DNA of 64,000 bases, taken from the NCBI GenBank assembly GCA_032716605.1, contig CM064480.1, positions 21,229,651 through 21,293,650 on the forward strand, in the 5' to 3' direction. Origin of the DNA: Paralithodes platypus (lineage: Eukaryota > Arthropoda > Malacostraca > Decapoda > Lithodidae). Position numbers and translations under genes: made by a program. The notes below the pieces were generated by a model, which saw nothing but the letters and a program-made list of their open reading frames with translations, searched no databases and was not told the DNA's origin. Of the stretch, positions 12,007 to 22,962 are shown piece after piece (positions within the stretch are counted from its first letter, which is position 1; each line of letters begins with the position of its first letter).

Positions 12007-13797
12007 ATGGTGGCACGCAAAGGCATCACTTGGCAGTGGCTCCGGCGACCTCGATTACGTCAGCTGACAACGGCGAATTTTGTTTCTTTAGAGGTGGAGT
12101 CACTAGCCCAGGAAATGATTGCCAAGAATGTCATCATCCCGGTCCCCCCAAATTACCCTGTATTCACGTCCAAACTATTTTTGGTTCCCAAAAGGGACAG
12201 TGTTCAGATGAGGCCGGTCGTAGACCTGTCTTATCTGAATCTTCACATTCACAACGAATCTTTCAGAATGTTAACAGTACACCAAATCAGGCTAACACTT
12301 CCGCCGGGAGGTTGGATGTGTTCACTAGACCTGACAGACGCCTATTGGCACGTATCGGTCAACAAAAGATTTCAAAGGTTTTTGGCCTTACGGATCAGGC
12401 ACCAAAATTTTGTTTTTCAGAGGATGCCGTTCGGCTTGAACCTGGCACCTCGATTATTCACAAAACTAGTCCGGCAAGCCCTGATGCCATTGTTAAAACA
12501 AGGGATCAGAGTGTTGTGGTATTTGGACGACTGGCTGGTGGTGGCAGAGACACAACAATTATGCATAAAACATGTCAATATCATTTTAAATCATGTCAAA
12601 ACTCTAGGCTTCAAGGTAAATCTGGTAAAGTCAAACCTTGTTCCCTCACGAGTAATTCAGTGGATAGGGCTGGTCTGGGACACCGCCGCTCTCACTCTGA
12701 GTCAGAGTGTGGACAATCGCAACAGGTTTCGCAGGAAACTGTTCAGGTTTCTTCACAGTCTGACTACGACGCGAAGGGTCTGGGAGTCTCTGGTCGGCTC
12801 TCTCAACTGGATTCAACTAACTGTCAAGTTGGGCCGGTTGAAAGTAAAACGATTAATATTGGAAGGCAACAAATATTTCCCGCTCTTACCAGCGGGAAAA
12901 TTATGGCCCATCCCGAAATTAATCCACACCTTACTAGCGGTCTGGGCGAAGAGGGAAACATTGCACTCAATAATGTCATGGACCTCTCCTCCACCAACGG
13001 TATGGGTAGACACGGATGCGTCAGGCACAATAGGGTGGGGATTTCAGTCAAATCAGGGGCACCAGGGTCAGGGGCTTTGGTCCCACTTAGAAATCTCTCA
13101 CATCAATGTCAAAGAATTACTAGTCCCCTTGTATTTCCTTCAGGCTCACGGCCCGGCGTTACGGGGCAAGTCGGTGGCCTTCAGAATGGACAATCTGAAT
13201 GCAGTCCACTGTATTCAGAAACAAGGGTCAACGAGGTCAAGGAAGTTGCTAAACGTGTCGGAAGAGATTTTTGCTCTAGCCAACAGTCTAGATATTTATC
13301 TTCACGCATCTTATCTCCCAGGCGTAGCAAACGTCTGGGCAGACGCTCTGTCCCGGAGACAGAGCACGACAGTAGAATGGGAGCTCAAGCAACCCATTTT
13401 CAACCTAATGATTGCAGAGCTCTCCCATCCACAAGTGGATCTTTTTGCGTCCGAGGAGACTCACAAACTCCCTCTATACCTCACCCGCCGGGCGAAAACG
13501 CCGGCAGGGGGGCCAGACGCCCTAGTGACAGACTGGAACAGATGGAGCTCCATCTATCTGTTTCCACCGCCAGATGCGTCACTAATGTGCCACGTAGTGA
13601 ACAAACTACGAGATTATCGAGGCTTAGTCTCGCTAATCGCGCCACTGTGGCCGGCGCAGTTGTGGTACCAGCAATTGAAAATGTGGTGCCCGGACCCGGT
13701 ATCGCTCCCGGTCGGGTATTTCCACTTAGACACGATTGGCAACCTAGCGACCTCGCTGACTTTTGCATTATGGACATTCAGGAGGCCAAGTGGCTAG
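12007..13797 (+). CDS. DIRS reverse transcriptase / RNase H / methyltransferase-like Pol, intact
   Basis: 596 residues from ATG at 12007. It copies element RNA to DNA and degrades the RNA strand. RT: catalytic Asp region SLDLTDAYWHV (about 106-116), FQRMPFGLNLAPR (137-149) and the active site YLDD (172-175). RNase H: VDTDAS (D335, D337), E370 in NVKELL, D395 in RMDNLN and D446 in WADALSR. The C-terminal part from about 475 (QVDLFASEETHK, LFPPPDASLM, IAPLWPAQLWY) matches the DIRS methyltransferase-like domain; its activity is unproven. The frame is open upstream to the gag stop and lies -1 to ancestral gag, so the true N-terminus may be a Gag-Pol fusion. It overlaps the YR frame throughout. 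Confidence 0.9.
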   Translation: MVARKGITWQWLRRPRLRQLTTANFVSLEVESLAQEMIAKNVIIPVPPNYPVFTSKLFLVPKRDSVQMRPVVDLSYLNLHIHNESFRMLTVHQIRLTLPPGGWMCSLDLTDAYWHVSVNKRFQRFLALRIRHQNFVFQRMPFGLNLAPRLFTKLVRQALMPLLKQGIRVLWYLDDWLVVAETQQLCIKHVNIILNHVKTLGFKVNLVKSNLVPSRVIQWIGLVWDTAALTLSQSVDNRNRFRRKLFRFLHSLTTTRRVWESLVGSLNWIQLTVKLGRLKVKRLILEGNKYFPLLPAGKLWPIPKLIHTLLAVWAKRETLHSIMSWTSPPPTVWVDTDASGTIGWGFQSNQGHQGQGLWSHLEISHINVKELLVPLYFLQAHGPALRGKSVAFRMDNLNAVHCIQKQGSTRSRKLLNVSEEIFALANSLDIYLHASYLPGVANVWADALSRRQSTTVEWELKQPIFNLMIAELSHPQVDLFASEETHKLPLYLTRRAKTPAGGPDALVTDWNRWSSIYLFPPPDASLMCHVVNKLRDYRGLVSLIAPLWPAQLWYQQLKMWCPDPVSLPVGYFHLDTIGNLATSLTFALWTFRRPSG

Positions 13798-14751
13798 CAC
13801 CATACGGTAGAGATGTGACCAATAAATTACTCAATCAATATACTCAGTCTACAAAACGACAGTATCAATCACATTGGCAAGCCTTTACTTCTTGGATCGT
13901 TAGGACAGAACAAACTGTACCCTCAGTGGCATTAGTTTTTAATTATTTAAATTATCTGTTTGAGCAGAAACGTTTATCTGTGGTAACATTAAAAAATCAC
14001 TTAACTGCGATTAGAGTGCCCTTTTTAGACCTTACGGGTCTTTCCATACCGGTAGCGGAGGAAACAGGTTTTATGAGAGCATGTTTTTTAACTCCGCCCA
14101 CCTCCCTGTCAGCTCATGCCTACTTGGTCTCTGGACAAAGCTTTGTCTTTGCTTCACTCTCGTCTGTACCAAAATACTGCAGACTTTGCATTACTCTTAA
14201 AAAAGGCGGTTTTCCTTTTGGCTTTGGCCACCGGAAACAGAGTGTCTGAGCTGGCGGCGATGAGCAACACACCTAATTGTCTTAGGTTTGGTAGACTTAA
14301 TGAATGTATTTCCATTGCACCCTCCCCAGGTTTTGTAGCCAAGAATGAGCATAGTGCACACGTGTTTTCTGAGTTCACGGTGCCGGCGTTAAAAAGGGGA
14401 AAGGTGCATCATAATCTATGTCCAGTGCAAGCTCTAACCAAATATTTGAGAGTAGCTCCTCGAAACCCCCAAGGTGCTTTATGGGTAGCAAGTACGGGTA
14501 AACGCTTACTTAAACGGCGATTAGCCTCTCTTCTGGTAGAAGTCATTAAAGAAAGTAATCCCGGCGTTGTGGGTCGGGCCCACGATTTACGCAAATGGGC
14601 AGCCTCTTTACGTTTCCTGAAATTTTTTTCAGTCGAAGACATAGCGTCCACGCAGTTGTGGGCGTCTAATCATACGTTTCTGTCTAGATACTTGTCAGTT
14701 GCTCTAGACAAACCTTCCTTACCATGTATAGCTTTAAGGCAGAGGGTCTAG
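13722..14751 (+). pseudogene. Tyrosine recombinase (YR) of copy B, one frameshift
   Basis: The recombinase inserts the circular DNA intermediate. The YR-like part starts at PLRHDWQPSDLADF in a frame that has no stop from 11943 onward, i.e. under the whole RT gene. A single inserted T in the T-run near 14086 shifts the frame after FMRACF; the rest continues in frame from about 14116. Catalytic signature residues are visible: first Arg in NRVSELAAMS, HxxR as HDLRKW, Trp/His in LWASNHTF and the Tyr in RYLSVAL. Stop at 14749-14751. Confidence 0.85.
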
Positions 14752-15495
14752 GTGGCCCTTCAGTCACTTTTGTTTACTTTCACGGGAAGGGGGGGGGGGG
14801 GTGCAGTCAGTTGACATAGGACACCCTAGACCCCGCCGGAGTATGAGAGCTGTGATACAATTTAAGGTTAAAATGTGATATGAAAATTTCTCAGTGAGAA
14901 ATTGTGCTAGTACAATGTTAAGTACAAAACAACGGTGTTGTTAGAGTAGTTTAGCTGCGAAAGCAATTTAATATTAGAACAATGGAGTTCCTTTGCAATT
15001 TATCTCCAAGTTTATGTTGGGGTTTATTATGTGCACATATAAACTTATAACTTGTTATTTTTTGTCACCACTCGTTGAGTGGGGTGCCTTTGTAACTACA
15101 GATCTGTGTTCAGAATCTTCAGGGTTACCCATTTTTTGTCAGGCAGGCTTCTTTGAAGCACGCACCTGCCTGAACCCCCTTTTTCTTGTATTTTTTCGGC
15201 CTATGCCGTTGTTAAATATATTTTCAAAAGTAAGAATACTATGAGGTTGTTTTTATTATCTGCTTTTCTAGAGTTATGATATGATTACGAATGTCCCCCT
15301 CCAGTCTTAGAAATCAGGCATGTTCGTCAATGATGGAGGGGCCACTAATAAATTATAGGTTTGACTCCTTTAAGGAGATAAAGAAAACCTAATATTTAGT
15401 AGTGGCCCCGTAATCATTGACGACTGGGGCCCTCCCGACCGTCCCCTTCCCATTCGTTGATGTATTGAGGATTTTGGTTTACTTGATATGTCAGT
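14752..15495 (+). other. 3' non-coding region of copy B with G13 tract
   Basis: Begins after the YR stop. A run of 13 G lies at 14789-14801, 38 bases after the stop, then GTGCAGTCAG and AT-rich sequence, then the ICR at 15316-15422. The small open frames here have no recognisable product. Confidence 0.7.
15316..15422 (+). repeat. Internal complementary region (ICR) of copy B
   Basis: An imperfect palindrome in which the reverse complement of the element left end (GGGGCCACTAATAAATT) is joined directly to the reverse complement of the right end (ATAGGTTTGACTCC...). This is the DIRS arrangement thought to template circle closure. Confidence 0.85.
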
Positions 15496-15845
15496 GAAGG
15501 AGGAATGACGCCTGAATCAGCGTCTGGTCAGAGATCCACACAAGTACATCCACGATATGATGGAAAGCTTATTGGATAGTTATTCTTATTTTCTTTTTGT
15601 TTTTATGTTTTACGAAGATTTTTCGTAGTGAGAACCCAATTCATAATGACTGAAGCCATGAGTGAGGTCGCGTGCGCTCATGATGAAGGCTCCTCAGTTT
15701 TTAAATGCTCTGCGCGGTAGATTCAAAACTACGGCGGATTAGTGTTTGAAGAGGATGCCTTATGTAATAGGCATGTTCGTCAATGATTACGGGGCCACTA
15801 CTAAATATTAGGTTTTCTTTATCTCCTTACAGGAGTCAAACCTAT
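15496..15845 (+). repeat. Right inverted terminal repeat of copy B
   Basis: About 350 bases, inverse of the left ITRs of A, D and E, ending CAGGAGTCAAACCTAT. It extends about 40 bases beyond the region shared with the left ITR, as in the other copies. Confidence 0.85.
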
Positions 15846-15986
15846 ATTCTTCACTTTCGTCAAAAAGATTTGTTTAGATATTCTGAACCCCGCCGCGTAG
15901 CGAGCTGTGATCGTTGTGTCATTACATCTCGTTATCCGGTGGGTTATTAACACTTGTATGCGAACATGTTGGGTTAACCTTATGAG

Positions 15987-16018
15987 CATTAATTCCTGGA
16001 AATTTTCTTTTTTTCCAG
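15987..16018 (+). promoter_or_regulatory. Candidate 3' splice site in DIRS-1 leader
   Basis: A T/C-rich tract ending TTTTTTTCCAG lies 60 bases upstream of the gag ATG. The same tract is kept in copies A, D and E, including D and E which belong to a diverged subfamily. A donor-like A|GTAAGG is conserved near the left ITR in A, D and E (not visible for C). Splicing is inferred only. Confidence 0.4.
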
Positions 16019-16077
16019 AGCTGGGCTCCGGCAGACCAATACAGACCCGGGGGTAGTTTTCCCCACCAGTCTCTGTC

Positions 16078-18656
16078 ATGGCTACCTCAGCCCCAGTCTT
16101 TGCTTTATGCACTACCCCTGCTTGTGCCGGTATCCCTATTTTTGCGCATACCCTTTGCATAAGGTGTGTTAAATGTCTAGACCGTTCAAGGGGTCTCTGG
16201 GTAATGCGTAATTGTTCTTTTTGCTCCCAATTAGCTGTCAAGGTCCTTTGCGACAATGATAAGACCGCGGCAGTAGCTTTAAGAGAAGTACGGCAACAGA
16301 TGGCAGCCTACACTACGATTGTTGCGCATAAATCACTTCAATGTGACAACGTCCCTCTTTGGGATAGATTGCTATTTGAACACCCTCCCCCTAAACGTTC
16401 CTCTAGAGTCACGCTACTACACCAAAACGTCCAAGAGAGCCTACACCCCCGGCGTCCGCCTCCTCGTCTCGGGCGAGATCTCGGTCTAGGTCACCTCTCA
16501 GACGCCAGTCTTCTAGTCTTGCCTCTTCACCAGCGAGTAAGAAGAGTAGGACGGAAAGTTCCACCAGTGGTCACGGCGATGAATCCTCCAAATCTAGGAG
16601 TAGTTCTCGGTCACACCGTAGCCATAAATCCTCCAAAAAGGATTCCCAGAAACGAAAGTCCTCCCTACATTCACCAGCTTCTAGTGCCTCTCATCGTACC
16701 TCTACCCCAGACAAAGTTTGTGTTAGGTCTCAAGGGTCCAGTGCGGTGCCTGTCCCTAAAGAGGATTTACCTATTAATATTTTAACCCTGGAATTGGAAA
16801 GTTCAGGGGGTTCAATAATTGAGAATGTTTCAGACTCCCAAGAGAGTGTAGACCAGGGCCTCGGTGTTTGGCGGTTTGCTCAGCCAGGGTCTGACCACCC
16901 ACGTCCGACTCAAACGAGTCACACAGTAGCTGATGTCCACAGGGACGCGGCGATCCCATCCTCTATTCCTGACTTATCTTGGCAACAAGGTACCCCAGCT
17001 TCGGCGGGGTCTTCTCAGGAGGATCAGGAGGAGAAAGACGAGGTTTCAATAATTTCGGAGATGGAAGGGCAAGAGTCAGGCTCAGGCTTAGACGCCGCGC
17101 AGGATATTAATGATTCACCTGTAAGTTCATCATCTAACCAATTTGTTACTGCGCAAGAAATTAATGGGCTACTTACTGATGCTTTATCTAAATTTTTTGG
17201 CCAACAACAGGAAAACCCCACAATGGACTTGGGGGCTCCCACGACAAGTTCTACGGTACGGCCTCTGATGACTTCGATTGCTTTATCTAAGATCCCTAAC
17301 CCACCCACTCTGTCACCATCAGTGGTTACTAAGCCTGCTATGGCGGCATTGACAACTTCAAATGTCAGGGTCATCACGGATGTCAATCCACCCCCTCTAG
17401 ACAAGGCGCCTCTCAGAAAGGTGGCTATGCCCTTGCTTTATGGACCAGACGAGTCATGGGTCCTTTTGACCCCCACTAACCCAGAGCTCGCCCAACCTAC
17501 CTTGTCAGGGGAACTCCCGGTACCGCGTGAGTGGGTCATCCAGGGCAATAAATCAAAGAAATTAAGGGCCCTGGATAATTTGGGAAATGTACTGGACGTA
17601 AACATCAAGGCTATACCTAGTTATTATCACCAAGACTATTTTGTGTATGCTACTAAGCCAGCTTTACCCCCTGCCTCAGCTTCGAAACTATTTTCAGACT
17701 GGTCTAAGCTGGATGGGTTTAATGATATTAAGACTCTGTCAGCTCTCACTCCTGAACTTGATTTACAGACCGTCACAGACGAAGCAGCTAATCCAGTTTT
17801 GAAGGTGGGGCAGTTGGGTCCAGGACCTTGGGTAGATTGGGAGATAGAGGCTCAAAACTTTGCAACCACATTTACTTCTAAATCTTCCCACCAGATCCCT
17901 CAGGATACTCATTCATGGTTCTCCATGCCGGTAGGTTCTGCCGGCGGAGTCCCGTCAGCTTTGTTTTCTTTCCTAGCTGCCCCTAAGATTAATCTTTGTG
18001 AGCTAAAAGACCCTTTCACTACCCCTACCCCTACTCACCTAGACAGAGAATTTAGGCTAAGGGGGAAAGCTTTTCGCCTGTTCTCTCAGTACATAGTGTC
18101 TCAACAGGTGGCTAAGTCTTTACTGCGGTCCACTCAGGCAATCGCAGACGCGGATGCCAGAAGATCGGTTGAATTATCCCGGCGACTGCTCCTCCAGTCG
18201 TCAATCCAATCCTTGGGTGACATACGCACCGCCTTGCTTGAGGCGGTACTAGCAAGACAAGATCTCAGAATGTCTTTAGTTCGCAAGCTACCTGATCGCA
18301 TTGCGAATCAGGTGATCATGTCACCAGTGCTTACTCCCTCTTTAATGTCCCCTGAAGTGTGGCGAACGGTGTTCAATATGGCACAGGCCGTTAAGCACAG
18401 TCCCACCCCTTCTAAGAAACCTGCATTTAACTTCCCCAAACCCAGGCCAACCGCTAAAGCTCAGCCAGGGGGATCTAAACCCTTTCTTCTGCCTAAGTCC
18501 TCCCACTCCCCCCAAGGTCAGTACAGGCATAGACAGGGTAGGTTTTCAGGTCAGAGAGGACGCGGCCAGCATAAGCCAGGTCAGGGCCAGTCTTCGGCCA
18601 ACACCAGCCAGCCGGCAAAGCGTCCAGCACCACCAACCCCACCATCAAAAAACTAA
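16078..18656 (+). pseudogene. gag of copy C, one deletion frameshift
   Basis: Starts MATSAPVFALC at 16078 with the Cys cluster (CTTPAC, CIRCVKC, CSFC). A deletion of about 46 bases near 16413, relative to copies A and B, moves the Arg/Ser-rich part out of frame. The frame then becomes open from before 16746 to the stop at 18654-18656. The C-terminus is basic (GQRGRGQHKPGQGQ) and ends PPTPPSKN. The stop is preceded by the frameshift heptamer. Confidence 0.87.
18647..18653 (+). promoter_or_regulatory. -1 ribosomal frameshift heptamer A_AAA_AAC (copy C)
   Basis: Gag codons TCA AAA AAC are followed by TAA (18654-18656), so the heptamer is in the correct zero-frame phase. After a -1 slip the frame reads on without a stop into the RT ATG at 18788 and beyond. 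A GC-rich inverted repeat (CCGG... /...GGCCGG) lies roughly 17 bases downstream; its role as a stimulator is untested. Confidence 0.7.
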
Positions 18657-18787
18657 AGTCTCTCTCACTCCCGGTGCCAACCTTAAGGCCGGAGGACCCG
18701 AGGGTAGTACAGCCGGCGAACCCTTGTCTGCTAACTGGGTCGTTCCGAACGTGTCCCCAAGCATGGCCATTAAACACTTGGGCACGG

Positions 18788-20578
18788 ATGGTGGCACGCA
18801 AAGGCATCACTTGGCAGTGGCTCCGGCGACCTCGCTTACGTCAGCCGACAACGGCGAATTTTGTTTCTTTAGAGGTGGAGTCACTGGTCCAGGAAATGAT
18901 TGCCAAGAATGTCATCATCCCGGTCCCCCCAAATTACCCTGTATTCACGTCCAAACTATTTTTGGTTCCAAAAAGGGACAGTGTTCAGATGAGGCCGGTC
19001 GTAGACCTGTCTTATCTGAACCTTCACATTCACAACGAATCTTTCAGAATGTTAACAGTACGCCAAATCAGGCTAACACTTCCGCCGGGAGGTTGGATGT
19101 GTTCACTAGACCTGACAGACGCCTATTGGCACGTCTCGGTCAACAAAAGATTTCAAAGGTTTTTGGCCTTATGGATCAGGCACCAAATTTTTTTTTTTCA
19201 AAGGATGCCGTTCGGCTTGAACCTAGCACCTCGATTATTCACGTAATTAGTCAGGCAAGCCCTGATGCCATTGTTAAAACAGGGGATCAGAGTGTTGTGG
19301 TACCTAGACGACTGGCTGGTGGTGGCAGAGACACAACAATTATGCGTCAAACATGTCAATATTATTTTAAATCATGTCAAAACTCTAGGCTTCAAGGTAA
19401 ATCTGGTAAAGTCAAACCTTGTTCCCTCACGAGTAATTCAGTGGATAGGGCTGGTCTGGGACACGGCCGCTCTCACTCTGAGTCAGAGTGTGGACAATCG
19501 CAACAGGTTTCGCAGGAAACTGTTCATGTTTCTTCACAGTCTGACTACGACGCGGAGGGTCTGGGAGTCTCTGGTAGGCTCTCTCAACTGGATTCAACTA
19601 ACTGTCAAGTTGGGCCGGTTGAAAGTAAAACGATTAATATTGGAAGGCAACAAATATTTCCCGCTCTTACCGGCTGGAAAATTATGGCCCATCCCGAAAT
19701 TAATCCACACCTTGCTAGCGGTCTGGGCAAGGAGGGAAACGTTGCACTCAATAATGTCATGGACCTCTCCTCCACCAACGGTATGGGTAGACACGGATGC
19801 GTCAGGCACAATAGGGTGGGGATTTCAGTCAAATCAGGGGCACCAGGGTCAGGGGCTTTGGTCCCACTTAGAAATCTCTCACATCAATGTCAAAGAATTA
19901 CTAGTCCCCTTGTATTTCCTTCAGGCTCACGGCCCGGCGCTACGGGGCAAGTCGGTGGCCTTCAGAAAGGACAATCTGAATGCAGTTCACTGTATTCATA
20001 AACAAGGACCAATGAGGTCAAGGGGGTTGCTAAACGTGTCGGAAGAGATTTTTACTCTCGCCAACAGACTAGACATTTATCTTCACGCATCTTATCTCCC
20101 AGGCGTAGCGAACGTCTGGGCAGACGCTCTGTCCCGGAGACAGAGCACGACAGTAGAATGGGAGCTCAAGCAACCCATTTTCAACCTAATGATTGCAGAG
20201 CTATCCCATCCACAAGTGGATCTATTTGCGTCCGAGGAGACTCACAAACTCCCTCTATACCTCACCCGCCGGGCGAAAACGCCGGCAGGGGGGCCAGACG
20301 CCCTAGTGACAGACTGAAACAGATGGAGCTCCATCTATCTGTTTCCACCGCCAGATGCGTCACTAATGTGCCACGTAGTGAACAAACTACGAGATTATCG
20401 AGGCTTAGTCTCGCTAATCGCGCCCCTGTGGCCGGCGCAGTTGTGGTACCAGCAATTGAAAACGTGGTGCCCGGACCCGGTATTGCTCCCGGTCGGGTAT
20501 TTCCACTTAGACACGATTGGCAACCTAGCGACCTCGCTGACTTTTGCATTATGGACATTCAGGAGGCCAAGTGGCTAG
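18788..20578 (+). pseudogene. RT/RNase H Pol of copy C, two nonsense mutations
   Basis: Same protein as in copy B and colinear with it. Stops occur at about 19244 (AAA to TAA after LAPRLFT) and about 20315 (TGG to TGA after DALVTD). Between them YLDD and the RNase H residues remain in frame. The frame is open upstream of the ATG to the gag stop. Confidence 0.88.
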
Positions 20579-21864
20579 CACCATACGGTAGAGATGTGAC
20601 CAATAAATTAATCAATCAATATACTCAGTCTACGAAACGACAGTATCACTCACATTGGCAAGCCTTTACTTCCTGGATCATCAGAACGGAACAGAATGTG
20701 CCGTCAGTGGCTTTAGTTTTCAATTATTTAAATTATCTGTTTGAGCAGAAACATTTATCTGTGGTAACATTAAAAAATCACTTAACTGCGATTAGAGTGC
20801 CCTTTTTAGACCTTACAGGTCTCTCCATACCGGTGGCGGAGGAAACAGGTTTTATGAGAGCTTGTTTTAAACTTCGCCCACCTCCCCGTCAGCTCATGCC
20901 TACTTGGTCTCTCGACAAAGCTTTGTCTTTACTTCACTCTCGTCTGTACCAAAATACTGCAGACTTTGCATTACTCTTAAAAAAGGCGGTTTTCCTTATG
21001 GCTTTGGCCACCGGGAACAGAGTGTCTGAGCTGGCGGCGATGAGCAACACACCTAATTGCCTTAGGTTTGGCAGACTTAATGAATGTACAGTAGGGTCTC
21101 ACATAAAACGAGTTTATGGTCGATAAACGAGGGCGTTTTATGCGATTTCGTTTTATGTGAACACAGCATTTTGGTGGCGCAATATCGTCAATGTTCACTG
21201 TAAGCGAAATTTTTTGTACAAAGCGAACGATATTTCGTACGTTTTGTACGATATTTCGGCGCTCTATATGAAAACTCCTCGGATTTGCCCCACTTTGGCG
21301 ACGGACTCGTTTTATGTGATCACATTCGTTCTGATCGAAAATTAAATATTAATATTTTAGGTCGGTCGTTTTAATCGAGACTCGTTTTATGCGAACACGT
21401 TTTATGCGGGACCCTACTGTATTTACATTGCACCTTCCCCAGGTTTTGTAGCCAAGAATGAGCACAGTGCACACGTGTTTTCTGAGTTCACGGTGCCGGC
21501 GTTAAAAAGGGGAAAGGTGCATCATAATCTATGTCCAGTGCAAGCTCTAACCAAATATTTGAGAGTAGCTCCTCTTAACCCCCAAGGTGCTTTATGGGTA
21601 GCAAGTACGGGTAAACGCTTACTTAAACGACGATTAGCCTCTCTTCTGGTCGAAGTCATTAAAGAGAGTAATCCCGGCGTTGTGGGTCGGGCCCACGATT
21701 TACGCAAATGGGCAGCCTCTTTACGTTTCCTGAAAAATTTTTCAGTAGAAGATATCGCGTCCACTCAGTTGTGGGCGTCTAATCATACGTTTTTGTCTAG
21801 ATACTTATCAGTTGCTCTAGACAAGCCTTCCTTACCATGTATAGCTTTAAGGCAGAGGGTCTAG
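20503..21864 (+). pseudogene. Tyrosine recombinase of copy C, split by a MITE
   Basis: YR reading starts at PLRHDWQPSDLADF and is open through the first catalytic block NRVSELAAMS. It is interrupted by a 331-bp MITE at 21089-21419 after LNEC. It then resumes with the His/Arg block HDLRKW, LWASNHTFLSRYL (catalytic Tyr) and the shared C-terminus CIALRQRV. In the overlap with RT, the -1 frame has a stop at about 20001. Confidence 0.87.
21089..21419. mobile_element. pogo/Tigger-like MITE, 331 bp
   Basis: Bounded by a TA duplication (21087-21088 and 21420-21421) and terminal inverted repeats of about 22 bases starting CAGTAGGGTCTCACATAAAAC. The interior repeats the motif CGTTTTATGYG in both orientations. 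No transposase is encoded. CAGTAG-type ends with TA duplication fit the pogo/Tigger group of Tc1/mariner; the family call is inferred. Confidence 0.8.
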
Positions 21865-22611
21865 GTGGCCCTGCAGTCACTTTTGTTTATTTTCACGAGA
21901 AGGGGGGGGAGGGGGGGGGGGTGCAGTCAGTTGACATAGGACACCCTAGACCCCGCCGGAGTATGAGAGCTGTGATATAATTTAAGGTTAATGTGATATG
22001 AAAATTTCTCAGTGAGAAATTGTGCTAGTACAATGTTAGTACAAAACAACGGAGTTGTTATAGTAGTTTTACCTGCGAAAGCAGTCTAATATTAGAACAG
22101 TGGAGATCCTTTGCAATTTCTCTCCACGATTATTTTGGGGTTTATTATGTGCACATATATACTTATAACTTGTTATTTTTGTCACCACTCGTTGAGTGGG
22201 GTGCCTTTGTAACTACAGATCTGTGTTCAGAATCTTCAGGGTTACCCATTTTTTGTCAGGCAGGCTTCTTTGAAGCACGCACCTGCCTGAACCCCTTTTT
22301 CTTGTATATTTTTGGTCTACGCCATATTTAAATATATTTGTCAAAAGTAAGAATACTATGTGGTTGTTTTTATTATCTGCTTTTATAGAGTTATGATATG
22401 ATTACGAATGTCCCCCTCCAGTCTTAGAAATCAGGCATGTTCGTCAATGATGGAGGGGCCACTAATAAATTATAGGTTTGACTCCTGTAAGGAGATAAAG
22501 AAAACCTAATATTTAGTAGTGGCCCCGTAATCATTGACGACTGGGGCCCTCCCGACCGTCCCCTTCCCATTCGTTGATGTATTAAGGATTTTGGTTTACT
22601 TGATATGTCAG
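21865..22611 (+). other. 3' non-coding region of copy C with G tract
   Basis: Contains a G8-A-G11 run (21902-21921) starting 37 bases after the YR stop, then AT-rich sequence and the ICR (22432-22539). No gene seen. Confidence 0.7.
22432..22539 (+). repeat. ICR of copy C
   Basis: Same joined-ends palindrome as in copy B, here with the complete CTCCTGTAAGGAG hairpin. Confidence 0.85.
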
Positions 22612-22962
22612 TGAAGGAGGAATGACGCCTGAATCAGCGTCTGGTCAGAAATCCACACAAGTACATCCACGATATGATGGAAAGCTTATTAGATAGTTAT
22701 TCTTATTTTCTTTTTGTTTTTATTTTTTACGAAGTTTTTTCGTAGTGAGAACCCAATTCAAAATGACTGAAGCCATGAGTGAGGTCGCGTGCGCTCATGA
22801 TGAAGGCTCCTCAGTTTTTAAATGCTCTGCGCGGTAGATTCAAACTACGGCGGATTAGTGTTTGAAGAGGATGCCTTATGTAATAGGCATGTTCGTCAAT
22901 GATTACGGGGCCACTACTAAATATTAGGTTTTCTTTATCTCCTTACAGGAGTCAAACCTATA
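22612..22962 (+). repeat. Right inverted terminal repeat of copy C
   Basis: Nearly identical to the right ITR of copy B and ends GAGTCAAACCTATA. Confidence 0.85.

Larger units (their letters stand above)
6227..15845 (+). mobile_element. DIRS-1a retrotransposon, copy B (5' end displaced by copy A)
   Basis: A plus-strand DIRS element from inside gag to its right end. Its missing 5' part should lie left of copy A, outside the window. It carries gag (split by an RTE LINE at 7486-10683), an intact RT/RNase H gene, a frameshifted YR, the G tract, the ICR and the right ITR ending about 15845. The following base resumes the leader of copy C (ATTCTTCACTTTC), so B inserted into the C leader. Confidence 0.9.
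15846..22962 (+). mobile_element. DIRS-1a retrotransposon, copy C (from leader to right end)
   Basis: A plus-strand copy whose leader is interrupted by copy B; its left ITR is outside the window. It holds the end of the leader, gag, RT, YR (with a pogo-like MITE inside), ICR and right ITR ending about 22962. The flanking base at 22963 continues in the middle of copy G's YR gene (GTCTTTACTTCAC), so C inserted into G. Confidence 0.9.

Noticed and set aside
11943..13720. The part of the YR frame lying under RT as an independent new gene
   Set aside because: It has no recognisable domain and its residue conservation follows RT in the other frame; reported only as an overlap to test.
14789..14801. 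G tract as a sequencing artefact
   Set aside because: It occurs in six independent element copies on both strands at the same place, so it is real, although exact lengths may be uncertain.
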